From contig NC_021658.1 of NCBI RefSeq assembly GCF_000418325.1, positions 12,442,501-12,506,500 on the forward strand: 64,000 nt of DNA, written 5' to 3'. Origin of the DNA: Sorangium cellulosum So0157-2. Its GTDB lineage: Bacteria > Myxococcota_A > Polyangia > Polyangiales > Polyangiaceae. Both the position numbers and the translations under genes were made by a program. A model generated the notes under the pieces. The model was not told where the DNA came from and searched no databases. It saw only the letters and a list, made by a program, of their open reading frames with translations. Shown here in pieces: positions 34,649 to 42,782 of the stretch; positions within the stretch are counted from its first letter, which is position 1; the number at the start of each line of letters is the position of its first letter.

Positions 34649-35077
34649 ATGCCCCCTCGCGCTGTCGGCGCGGCCCGCGTCGCCCTCGGTCTCATCGTCC
34701 TGCTCGGCGGCATCAACGGATTCGTCCGCATCGTGCCGGTCCCCGAGCCGCTCCACCCGTTCGTCCAGCTGCTGCTCGACAGCGGCTACGTCTATGCCGT
34801 GAAGGCCGTGGAGATCACCGCCGCGGTCCTGCTCCTGCTCGACCGCCGCCGCCCGCTCGCGCTCGCGCTGCTCTGGCCGGTCGTGGTGAACATCGCGCTG
34901 TTCCACCTGCTGCTCGATCCCCGCGCCGGCATCAACGCCGTCATCCTGCTCGGCCTGCTCGGCGCGCTCACGTGGCACGATCGACACGCCTTCGCGCCGC
35001 TCTTCGCCGAGCGCCGCGCCGGATCGGCGTCCCCCGCGGGCAGCCCGGCCCGCGTGGAGCGCGCCTCGCCCGCGTAG
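34649..35077 (+). CDS. DoxX-like membrane protein
   Basis: A 142-residue protein with four predicted TM helices (about residues 8-28, 45-65, 70-90 and 95-115) in the pattern of DoxX-like small membrane proteins (GGINGFVRIVPVPEPLHPF, YVYAVKAVEITAAVLLLL). An excellent AAGGAGG lies 6-7 bases before the ATG. It closely follows the AraC-type gene, which may control it. The biochemical role of the family is not settled. Confidence 0.8.
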   Translation: MPPRAVGAARVALGLIVLLGGINGFVRIVPVPEPLHPFVQLLLDSGYVYAVKAVEITAAVLLLLDRRRPLALALLWPVVVNIALFHLLLDPRAGINAVILLGLLGALTWHDRHAFAPLFAERRAGSASPAGSPARVERASPA

Positions 35078-35112
35078 CGACGCGGCGCATGGGGAGAGAC
35101 GAAGGAAGGGCG

Positions 35113-35226
35113 TTGGAGCCACAGAGGCACAGAGGAAGAGAGAGAGATATAGAGAGCTGGAGAGAAGAAGATATCATCTCTCCTCTTCTCTCCCTCTGTG
35201 CCCTCTGCGCCTCTGGGGTTCCAGCT
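35113..35226. repeat. Hairpin element with degenerate 9-bp repeat arms
   Basis: The left arm ggagccacagaggcacagag (35115-35136) faces a right arm (35191-35223) that has about one extra 9-bp unit (ccctctgcgcctctgggg). The middle is purine-rich (agagagagatatagagagct) and pairs with atatcatctctcc. It sits between convergent DoxX-like and ROK genes. Confidence 0.8.
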
Positions 35227-35251
35227 CTCTTCCCCCCATCGAGCCGCGGCG

Positions 35252-36478
35252 CTACGGCGCGCTGTCCTGGAGCACGCCGTCGGGCACGAGGCGGAGCGAG
35301 CGCACCGCGCCCTCGCGCGCGAGCAGGACGGCGCCGAGCAGGCCGGCCTCGCTGCCGAGCGGAGAGGCGACCACGGGCACCGCCCCCGCGCGGACGGCGT
35401 GGCGCGGCAGCTCCTCGCGCACGCCTTCGAGCAGGATGTCGGGCGCGGCGAGCAGCTCGCCGCCCAGCACGACGAGCTGCGGGTTGAGCAGGTTCAGCAA
35501 GACCCCGATGCCGCGCGCGAGCCGCACGCCCGCATCGTGGAAGATCGCGCGGGCGCTCTCGTCGCCGGCGAGCGCCGCGCCCGCGACGGCGCCGACCGCG
35601 TGCGGCCGGGGGAGCGCGGCCAGCTGGGGAGAGCGCGCCGACGCGACCTCGGCGGCGCGCCGGAGCGCCATGACCGAGGCGAACGTCTCCAGACAGCCCC
35701 GGCGACCGCAGCCGCAAGGCGGGCCGTCGTCCGCGACGCGGCAGTGGCCGATCTCACCGCTGTACCCCTGCATCCCGAAGAACAGGCGCCCATCGACGAC
35801 GAGGCCCGCGCCCACGCCGAGCCCGACGTAGATCCACACGTACGACACCTGTCCTCGCGCGGCGCCGAGCTCCCCCTCCGCCACCGCCGCCGCCTGAGGC
35901 AGGTTGTACACGGGCACCTGCATGCGCAGCGCGCGGCTGAGCTCCGCGCGCAGCGGGAACCGCTCCCAGCCCAGGTTGGGCGCGAGCACGCACACCCCGC
36001 TCGGCCGCTCGATGAGCCCAGGCACGATGGCGCAGGCGCCGCGCAGCCGCTTCCGCGGCACCCCGCTCAGCTGCAGCACCTTCGGCAGCAGCTCGGCCAC
36101 GTCGCGGACCGTCCGGTGCGGATCGCGCAGAACGGTCGGCTGGTCGAGGCGCGCCCGCAGCCGCCCGCGCGCGTCGGCCACGGCGACGGTCGTCTGCTCG
36201 ACGCCGATCTCGATGCCCAGGTACGCCGCGCTGTCATCGTTGAACTCGAGGAGCCGCGCCGGGCGCCCGCCGCGCGACTCGGTCCCGACATCGCGGACGC
36301 TGCCGTTCTCGAGCAGCTCCTCGATGATGGCCGAGACCGTCGGCTTGGTCAGGCCGCTCAACCGCGCGAGGTTCGTGCGGGAAATCGGCCCGTGTTCCTG
36401 CACGAGATCGAGGACGAGGGAGCGGTTCAGCTCCCGAGGGGTGCGGTTGCTAGCCGTCTTGTCGTTCGCACGGGCCAT
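35252..36478 (-). CDS. ROK-family transcriptional regulator
   Basis: A 408-residue protein. An N-terminal MarR-like winged helix (about residues 10-75, LNRSLVLDLVQEHGPISRTN, LARLSGLTKPTVSAIIEELL) precedes a ROK ATPase-like domain (about 90-400). The ROK zinc motif is visible as EIGHCRVADDGPPCGCGRRG with GCLE after it (CGCGRRGCLE). Such NagC/XylR-type regulators respond to sugars or sugar phosphates. ATG 36478 starts just before the winged helix. The target genes are unknown; the GH1 gene is not adjacent. Confidence 0.9.
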   Translation of the reverse strand: MARANDKTASNRTPRELNRSLVLDLVQEHGPISRTNLARLSGLTKPTVSAIIEELLENGSVRDVGTESRGGRPARLLEFNDDSAAYLGIEIGVEQTTVAVADARGRLRARLDQPTVLRDPHRTVRDVAELLPKVLQLSGVPRKRLRGACAIVPGLIERPSGVCVLAPNLGWERFPLRAELSRALRMQVPVYNLPQAAAVAEGELGAARGQVSYVWIYVGLGVGAGLVVDGRLFFGMQGYSGEIGHCRVADDGPPCGCGRRGCLETFASVMALRRAAEVASARSPQLAALPRPHAVGAVAGAALAGDESARAIFHDAGVRLARGIGVLLNLLNPQLVVLGGELLAAPDILLEGVREELPRHAVRAGAVPVVASPLGSEAGLLGAVLLAREGAVRSLRLVPDGVLQDSAP

Positions 36479-37417
36479 TCGAGGAGACCGAGACTTAGCC
36501 GTTCTCGCGCGGTGAAAGCAAGGGGCGTCACCACCGCGCTGCCACGAAACGCGCGCGCGGCGCGCCGCCGCCGGGCCCCCCGCGCGCCGAGCGCACCGGG
36601 CCTCCCCGCGCTCCCCGCGTCCCTCTCCTCCCCTGCCCCTCTCCTCCCCCTCACTTCCCTTGGTTTCCTCCCCTCGCTCGCCGCGCACCACTGCGCTCCA
36701 CACCCCGGGCGCCCGCGGACCGCCGGAGCCGTTATGTCATCATCACACCTGCTGAGATCGGGCATGCGTCGCGGGTGCCCCCTCCAGGTCTTCCGCGTAG
36801 CAAACTGCCCCGCAGCGCGGGATGCGATCGTACGATGAGCGCCCCCTGTGTGGCGGAACGCCTCATCCCCGCGTGTGAGGTGGGAACAGGGGGTGCGCGC
36901 GGTCTTCTCGCCGTCCGCCCCGCCCGGCCCTCCCCGGACCCGACGACCGCCGCGCTCCGCCGTGCCGTGACGCCGCAGAAATCGGCGGCGAGCGGACTCA
37001 TCTCTTCTCGCGGGGAACGCTGATTGCAAACGGCCCACGCGGGAGGCGAGCAGACGTTGAGTCGATGAGAGCTGACGACGTGGATGAGTGAGGGAGAGCG
37101 ATCGTCAAGGCGCTGGCGTGCGGACATACAGACGCACTACCGCCCCAGGTCCGGCGAGGACTCGACGGCATGGAGGATAGGGCGACATCGCGGCGAGGCG
37201 CGTCGCGCATGTGGGCCGTCGCGCGAGGCGGCTCGGCGCGCTCTTTCAGGGGTGATTGACGGGTCCCCGATGGGGTCCTGGCGACCGCCTGCCTGAGAGG
37301 GCAGCCGAGGCGGCCCGCCCGGCGGCTGCGCTGGCGCTGCCGCTCGCGCGCGATTCGTATTTCCGAGGAGACGCCCGGAGCGCTGGGCGTGTCTCTTCAC
37401 GAGGAGTGTGCACGATC
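36479..37417. other. Large divergent intergenic region (939 bp)
   Basis: No convincing gene on either strand. It contains the 10-bp palindrome atcgtacgat (36827-36836), a nested hairpin (36839-36898) with gcgccccctgt against acagggggtgcgc and an inner cctca/tgagg, and a GC-rich start (36540-36700) without structure. The composition is less codon-biased than in neighbours. It could hold promoters for both flanking genes or a small RNA. Confidence 0.6.
36839..36898. promoter_or_regulatory. Nested inverted repeat in large spacer
   Basis: Outer arms 36839-36849 and 36886-36898 pair with a one-base bulge; inner arms cctca (36861-36865) and tgagg (36876-36880). An operator or a folded RNA would both fit; evidence is structural only. 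Confidence 0.35.
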
Positions 37418-38407
37418 ATGAAGATGGCAGATGTTCTGGGAGCTGTTCTCGCTGTAACGCTCGCTGGCTGCATGGCATCATCCGAGGGTGCCGAGGGCGC
37501 GGATCTAGAGGAGACCGGGACAGCGGAGGGCGCGCTCAGGCTGAGCGACGTGGCGGTCGTCCCCGTGTATTTCGATCACGAGAACCGTTTCACGGTCGAC
37601 CGGGAGCGGTCGGTCTACGCGCACTTCACGAGCCATCCGGGCAGGACGCTCACGCTCGAGCTGCAGCCGATCGCCGGGGGCCGGAGCGCCGCGGTCGACT
37701 TCAGGCTCCACGAGGTCACGAGCGAAGGGAGGCTGAGGCACATCCGGCGGCTCAGGAACGACCGGGGGCAGGGCCTCGCGACGTGGGAGAGCCGGGGCAC
37801 GGGGTCGTACGTCGTGCAGGTCCTCGCGCCGCGGGCGCCCGTCGAGGTGGAGCTCCGGCTCTCCTGCGGCGCCGACGTCTGCTCGCCCGTCGCGCAGCCG
37901 GGCGAGATGTGCGCCGGCATCGCGGGCATCCGCTGCGCGGACGGCCTGTATTGCGACTTCGCCCCCGAGGCGAACTGCGGCGCGTACGACCGCAGCGGCA
38001 CGTGCGAGCTCGTGCCCGAGGTGTGCAGGCAGGATTATGATCCGGTCTGCGGCTGCGACGGCCTGACGTACGGCAACGACTGTGTCGCGGCGACGGCCGG
38101 CGTCTCGGTGAGGAGCCTCGGCGAGTGCGGCCCCACGGTGGTGGGGCTCGGCGAGAGCTGCGGCGGCTTCACCCTCGGCGGGCTGCGCGTCTGCGGGGAC
38201 GGTCTCTACTGCAAGTACGCGCCCGACGCGATCTGCGGGCGCGCCGACGCGGCCGGCGCCTGCGCGGAGAAGCCCGAGGTCTGCACGAAGGAGCTCGCGC
38301 CCGTGTGCGGCTGCGACGGCCAGACGTACTCCAACGCGTGCGTCGCCGCCGCGAGCGGCATCTCCGTCGACGCGCGGGGCGCGTGCGCCCCCCCGCCCGT
38401 CGAGTGA
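37418..38407 (+). CDS. Lipoprotein with two Kazal-type inhibitor domains
   Basis: A 329-residue exported protein. The signal peptide ends with LAGC (Cys about residue 16). The middle region (about 45-150) is beta-rich and resembles a pre-peptidase-like C-terminal domain. Two Kazal modules follow, PVCGCDGLTYGNDCVAA (about residues 210-225) and PVCGCDGQTYSNACVAA (about 295-310), each with the CxxxxxPVCGCDGxTYxNxC signature of serine-protease inhibitors. GAGGAG lies upstream of ATG 37418. It may protect the cell from its own or foreign proteases; a subtilisin-like protease is encoded at 56980. Confidence 0.85.
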   Translation: MKMADVLGAVLAVTLAGCMASSEGAEGADLEETGTAEGALRLSDVAVVPVYFDHENRFTVDRERSVYAHFTSHPGRTLTLELQPIAGGRSAAVDFRLHEVTSEGRLRHIRRLRNDRGQGLATWESRGTGSYVVQVLAPRAPVEVELRLSCGADVCSPVAQPGEMCAGIAGIRCADGLYCDFAPEANCGAYDRSGTCELVPEVCRQDYDPVCGCDGLTYGNDCVAATAGVSVRSLGECGPTVVGLGESCGGFTLGGLRVCGDGLYCKYAPDAICGRADAAGACAEKPEVCTKELAPVCGCDGQTYSNACVAAASGISVDARGACAPPPVE

Positions 38408-38704
38408 TCGCCCCCGGCGCCTCGCCCCTGCCCGCCCCGGCGGCGCCGCGGGCCCCCTGACACCCCTCCGCGACGGCGCGGCCAAGCGGAACGCGCCGGC
38501 GCCGCCCGGGGCCGCGCTCCAGGCAATCTGAATTTTTCCAGCCTCGTTTCCTATCTGCCTGTCCGATCGGCGCGTCGTCGCCTCGTTCGGCGGGGGCATG
38601 TGCCCCTTGGCGCTCGCGCGCGCGGCGCGCGTGGCGTAAGTTGGGTACAGCGCTCGACGTCCATTCGCTGGCTCTCTGGGGGGCGTGAAGCGCAGGAGAA
38701 CGAC
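38408..38704. other. Spacer before STAS-like gene
   Basis: 297 bp, no gene seen. An AT-richer stretch (38525-38560, ctgaatttttccagcctcg) in an otherwise GC-rich region may hold the promoter of the next gene. Confidence 0.5.
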
Positions 38705-39118
38705 ATGCTCGTATCGCCGCTTCCTGTCGATGCCCGCCACGAGTCCAATCGAGGCAGCATCGAGATCTCGTATCCGGGGCGCCATCTCATCTACTACCGT
38801 CTCGCGGGGCACATCGACGCGTCGCTCGTCCCCGGCCTCGTCAAGCCCACGTTGCACGCCATGGCGCTCCACGGGCATATCGACGAGTTCATCGATTGCA
38901 CGCGGATGACCGGCTACGACTCGATCGTCCGTGTCCGCATGGTCGAGTACCTCCGCGCCGCGCGCGAGAGCGGCTCGGTGCTCCAGCACGTGCTCGTCGG
39001 CGCCAAGATCGTGACCCTGGGCGTCTGGCTCGCGAAGCTCGCCGCCGGCGGCATCGACATCTACCATGATCGCGCCGCGTTCGATGCCGCGCTGGGCCGC
39101 GCGCTCTACCCGAGCTGA
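38705..39118 (+). CDS. SpoIIAA/STAS-like protein
   Basis: A 137-residue cytoplasmic protein with the STAS-like beta-alpha layout: ISYPGRHLIYYRLAGHIDAS, EFIDCTRMTGYDSIV and a C-terminal AAFDAALGRAL. Similar SpoIIAA-like proteins are common in myxobacteria. AGGAG precedes the ATG by 7 bases. No obvious phosphorylated Ser of the anti-anti-sigma type can be assigned, so a switching role is only inferred. A second STAS protein, fused to PAS-like regions, is at 52407. Confidence 0.65.
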   Translation: MLVSPLPVDARHESNRGSIEISYPGRHLIYYRLAGHIDASLVPGLVKPTLHAMALHGHIDEFIDCTRMTGYDSIVRVRMVEYLRAARESGSVLQHVLVGAKIVTLGVWLAKLAAGGIDIYHDRAAFDAALGRALYPS

Positions 39119-39161
39119 CGCCGCGCGAGCCGCCGCAAACCTCTCCCCCACACCCACCGTA

Positions 39162-39180
39162 GGCCCCCGGAGGGGGGGCC
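39162..39180. terminator. Hairpin between convergent genes
   Basis: A 7-bp perfect stem ggccccc/gggggcc (39162-39168 / 39174-39180) between the STAS-like gene (ends 39118) and the phosphoesterase gene (ends 39189). No U-tract; likely a bidirectional terminator by position. Confidence 0.45.
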
Positions 39181-39188
39181 GGGCAGCC

Positions 39189-40103
39189 CTAGGCCTCTCC
39201 CCCCGCGCTCCCCTCGCCGTGCCGGTGCGCCTGCGCCCGCCGTTCCCGGTTCCGCGCCACCCGCGCCGCCCGGCTCGCCACGAGCTCCGGCGACGGCTTG
39301 CGCCCGCGGAGCGGCAGCTGCTCGGCGTGGTGCTCGTCGAACGACCCCGGCTCGCTGCCCAGCTCGAAGATCGCGACCTCGCGCTGGCCGCGCTCGCCGA
39401 GCCGCAGCGGCATCACCGCCGCGCCGATCCCCGCCCCCACGTAGACCGCCCCCTGGCCGGGCTCGCCCCGCTTGCGCGTCCCGTAGAGCCCATGGATATA
39501 CCGGTGCCCCGCGATCTTGCCGATCGAGAGCTCGTTCAGGCGCGCGACCGTCACCTGGCCCGCGTGCGTGTGGCCCGAGAGCACGAGCGGGATGCCGTGG
39601 CGCCAGAGGCCGTCCGCCTCCTCGGCGATGTGCGAGAGCCCCAGGGTCGGCAGATCGCGCCGCATCCCCTTCACCGCCTTCTCGCGCGACGCGTGGCCGG
39701 TATAGGCGTCGTCGAGCCCCACCACCTGGAGCCGCTCGTGGCCCAGCGTGATCACCGTGCTCGCGTTGCAGAGCACCGCGGCGCCGCCCCGCTCGAGCGC
39801 GCGCTTCACCGCGTCCGCGCCCGACCAGTGATCGTGATTCCCCAGCACGGCGATCACCGGCGCCTCGAAGCCGCGCACCACCTCTTCCAGCTGATCGAGG
39901 TAGAGCTGGCTGTGACACACGAAGTCGCCCGTGAGCACGACGAGATCGGGCCGCTGCAGGTTCGTCAGCGCCACGGCCGCGCGCTGCACCCGCACCGACG
40001 TCACCCGGCCGACATGCTGGTCGGTCAGGTGGGCAATGCGGAGCGACGACACCTGCTCGAGGTAAGCCGCCGGCCCGGCGAAGCGCCGGAGGCGAATGCC
40101 CAT
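39189..40103 (-). CDS. Metallophosphoesterase
   Basis: A 304-residue protein with the metallophosphoesterase motif set: HLTDQHVG (DxH), VVLTGDFV (GD), VLGNHDHW (GNHD) and LVLSGHTHAGQV (GHTHxGQ). This arrangement is typical of the YkuE/YaeI-like group, several of which act on phospho-lipids such as UDP-diacylglucosamine; the substrate cannot be chosen from sequence. ATG 40103 was preferred to longer frames as it begins a short hydrophobic N-terminus leading straight to the catalytic domain. Probably cytoplasmic or peripheral to the membrane. Confidence 0.85.
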   Translation of the reverse strand: MGIRLRRFAGPAAYLEQVSSLRIAHLTDQHVGRVTSVRVQRAAVALTNLQRPDLVVLTGDFVCHSQLYLDQLEEVVRGFEAPVIAVLGNHDHWSGADAVKRALERGGAAVLCNASTVITLGHERLQVVGLDDAYTGHASREKAVKGMRRDLPTLGLSHIAEEADGLWRHGIPLVLSGHTHAGQVTVARLNELSIGKIAGHRYIHGLYGTRKRGEPGQGAVYVGAGIGAAVMPLRLGERGQREVAIFELGSEPGSFDEHHAEQLPLRGRKPSPELVASRAARVARNRERRAQAHRHGEGSAGGEA

Positions 40104-40361
40104 GGTCGGGTCCGCTCCCCCGGAATCCGGCCCCCCGCCCGAGGCGCCAGCGCCTCGCCGGAAGAGCCCCCGCCACCGCTCCCTCGCAGGTACTGCACCG
40201 CTCACGGCCGCCGAGTGTACGGGTGAGGTCGAGTGGCCGCCACCTTTTCTTTCGTCGAAGACGCCTTGATGCCGGGGAGCGCAGCAATCTGACGAGCGCG
40301 TGGTCCAGCACTGGACAGCGCTGATCTTGGAAAACTCCGCGCTCGTGCGACTCGGCATCCC

Positions 40362-41465
40362 TCATCGGGCCTGAGCCCGGCGGATCAGGTCGCGATCGAT
40401 GGAAGCCAGGGTGGGACAGCCGGCCAGCGCCATGGCCATCGACAGCTCATCGCGCAAGCCCCCGAGCACGCGCGCGACCCCCTCGCCGCCGAGCGCGGCG
40501 AGTCCCCACAGGACTGGCCGCCCGACCAGCACCGCGCGGGCGCCGAGCGCGATCGCCTTGAGCACGTCCGTACCCCACCGGACACCGCCGTCCATCAGCA
40601 CCAGGCACCGCCCGGCGACCGCGTCGGCGACGGCCGGGAGCACCTCGATCGTCGCGGGGGCGCCGTCGAGCTGCCGCGCGCCGTGGTTGGAGACGACGAC
40701 GCCGGCCGCGCCGGCCCCGAGGGCGCGGACCGCGTCGTCGGGCCGGACGATGCCCTTGAGCAGGATGGGGAGCCTCGTGATCGAGCCGAGCCACTCGACG
40801 TCGCGCCACGTGAGCGAGGCGTCGTGTCGCGAGGCGACGTAGGCCGCGAGCAGGGAGCCGCGCTCCGAGGCGGGGGCCGCCGCGGCGACGTCGAGGAGGT
40901 TCGCCATCACGAGCCCCTCGGGGAGCGCAAAGCCGTTGCGCACGTCCGCGATCCGGCGGCCGAGGAGCGGCGTGTCGACGGTGAGCATCAGCGCCCGATA
41001 GCCCGCGGACTCGGCCCGCTCGACCAGCGCGCGCGTGAGGCCTCGGTCCTTGTGGACGTAGAGCTGGAACCACTTCGGCCCGGGCGAGGCCTCCGCGACC
41101 GCCTCGAGGCTCGTCGTCGAGAGGGTGGAGAGCGTGAAGATGGTGCCGAGCTCGGAGGCCGCCCGCGAAGAGGCGATCTCGCCGTCGGGGTGCGCGAGGC
41201 GCTGATAGGCCGTCGGCGCGACGAGGATGGGGAACGGGACCGTGGTGCCGAGCAGGGTCACGCTCATGTCCCGCTCGGCGACGTCGACGAGGACGCGATA
41301 GTGAATCTGGAGACGGCGGAACGCGTTGCGGTTCTCGCGGAGCGTCCTGCCCTCGTCGGCGCCGGATCGGTAGTAGTCATAGGCCATCTTGGACAGGCGG
41401 GCGCGCGCTGCGCGCTCGAAGTCGTCGACGGTGAGCAGCGACGGGGCGGGGCGAGGCTCTTGCAC
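40362..41465 (-). CDS. FMN-dependent alpha-hydroxy-acid oxidase/dehydrogenase
   Basis: A 367-residue protein of the lactate dehydrogenase (LldD)/glycolate oxidase/lactate oxidase family. FMN-binding and catalytic motifs are visible: APTAYQRLAHPDGEIASSRA, QLYVHKDRG, LTVDTPLLGRRIADVRNGF, KGIVRPDDA, VSNHGARQLDGAPAT (catalytic His and Arg) and the phosphate-binding VLMDGGVRWGTDVLKAIALG. No TM anchor is apparent. It oxidises 2-hydroxy acids to 2-oxo acids in the cytoplasm. The exact acid and electron acceptor (oxygen or quinone) remain open. Confidence 0.9.
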   Translation of the reverse strand: MQEPRPAPSLLTVDDFERAARARLSKMAYDYYRSGADEGRTLRENRNAFRRLQIHYRVLVDVAERDMSVTLLGTTVPFPILVAPTAYQRLAHPDGEIASSRAASELGTIFTLSTLSTTSLEAVAEASPGPKWFQLYVHKDRGLTRALVERAESAGYRALMLTVDTPLLGRRIADVRNGFALPEGLVMANLLDVAAAAPASERGSLLAAYVASRHDASLTWRDVEWLGSITRLPILLKGIVRPDDAVRALGAGAAGVVVSNHGARQLDGAPATIEVLPAVADAVAGRCLVLMDGGVRWGTDVLKAIALGARAVLVGRPVLWGLAALGGEGVARVLGGLRDELSMAMALAGCPTLASIDRDLIRRAQAR

Positions 41466-41654
41466 GGCGTTCTCCTGAAAAGCGCGGCGACGCGTCCTGG
41501 CCGCGGGCGGCGGCCATCTTACCAGGGGCGGACGCTCACGCGAGGCGGCGAACGCGCTGCGCGACGCGAGCTACGCCGCGCCGCACGGAGGGGTGCGTCC
41601 ACCACTGGGCCTCCGGGCGGCCGCCCTCGGGCGGCGGCCCGGAGGCGCGATCGG

Positions 41655-42668
41655 TCAGTTGCAGGCGGGGAGCTGAGCGCTCGCGGGCTGTTCCCCGCCC
41701 TTGAGCTCGAGCATCGCTTCCACGGTGGAGCCGTTGATGTCGGTGGCGCGGACATGGTACGGCGCATTCCCCATGTTCCCGTCGCCGACGACGAAATAGT
41801 TGTACGGCTGCCGCGTGGCCGTCTGCCACGTGCCGTTGATCTCCACCTCGACCTTCTCGATCGGGTGCGCGTGCCCCTCGACGAGGATCTCGTTCCAGTA
41901 CTTGTTGGTCGCGTCCTTGAGGCGGAAGGTGACGGGGCTCGTCGTCGGGCAGGGGATGTACCGCCAGGAGATCTTCCCCGCCGCGCCGCCGTTGGTGGTC
42001 CCGAGGTACCCCTCGCGCTCTTCGCCGATCTTGAGAAAGGCGTTCTTGCTGAGATCGATGTGGCCCCGCACGCACTTCGGGTTCGTGGCGATCGGACACT
42101 GGTCCACGACCATGGCCTGCACCTTGCGGCCGTCGTCGCGGGAGACCTCCACGCACGCGCCGCACATCCCCGCGCTGTTGTAATCTTCGGTGTTCATCGC
42201 GGCGAAGTACTGGCCTCCGCCGAACGGGACGTGCGCGACCACGTCCGGGTTCCGCCCCGTGATCTGGTAGCTGCAGTTCACCTCGGCCGAGCCCATGTCG
42301 AGCGTGTAGAAGGTGATGGATCCGTTCGCGTGCTCCGCGGGATAGTCGCAGCTCACCGACGCGCCGCCCGCGCCCGTGGTGGCGGTGGTGGTGGCGGCGG
42401 TCGTGTTGCTGGGATCGCCGCTGCTCGTCGAGGTGGCGCCGGTCGTCGTGGAGCTGCCCGGGCCAGCGCCGGCGCCCGTCGTTGCTCCGCTCGCGCCCCC
42501 TGAGCCGACCGCGCCCGCGCCGCCCTCCCCGCCGGTGGCGGTCGCGGTCGAGGTGCTCTCCGTACCGCCAGCGTCGCCATTCCCGTCGTCGCCGCAGCCC
42601 GCAACGCCGAGCGCGATCAGCGACAAGAGCGGCCATAAAATGCCCGTGGGCACGTAATCCAGCTTCAT
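41655..42668 (-). CDS. Expansin-like lipoprotein
   Basis: A 337-residue exported protein. The signal peptide ends ALGVAGC (Cys about residue 25). A Ser/Thr/Gly linker (30-105) separates it from an expansin-like pair. The D1 double-psi barrel has SITFYTLDMGSAEVNCSY, NSAGMCGACVEVS and MVVDQCP...HIDLSKNAF. D2 is a beta-sandwich domain (KISWRYIPCPTTSPVTFRLK, NKYWNEILVEGHAHPIEKVE). Expansins loosen plant cell walls by non-hydrolytic binding to cellulose. In this lineage the role may be in cellulose or prey-wall use. The likely lipid anchor is notable, since most characterised bacterial expansins are freely secreted. Confidence 0.85.
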   Translation of the reverse strand: MKLDYVPTGILWPLLSLIALGVAGCGDDGNGDAGGTESTSTATATGGEGGAGAVGSGGASGATTGAGAGPGSSTTTGATSTSSGDPSNTTAATTTATTGAGGASVSCDYPAEHANGSITFYTLDMGSAEVNCSYQITGRNPDVVAHVPFGGGQYFAAMNTEDYNSAGMCGACVEVSRDDGRKVQAMVVDQCPIATNPKCVRGHIDLSKNAFLKIGEEREGYLGTTNGGAAGKISWRYIPCPTTSPVTFRLKDATNKYWNEILVEGHAHPIEKVEVEINGTWQTATRQPYNYFVVGDGNMGNAPYHVRATDINGSTVEAMLELKGGEQPASAQLPACN

Positions 42669-42782
42669 CTCGGCTCCTTAAGGTTTATGATAGGGGTGGA
42701 TCCGCGAATCAACGCGACTGGATTACGCCAGGAGGGCCAATCGCGCAACAGCGCGTCGGCGCAGCAAATACGGCTGCGGGTT

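Noticed and set aside
36732..37127. 131-residue minus-strand ORF in the large spacer
   Set aside because: No ribosome-binding site, no codon bias, no domain.
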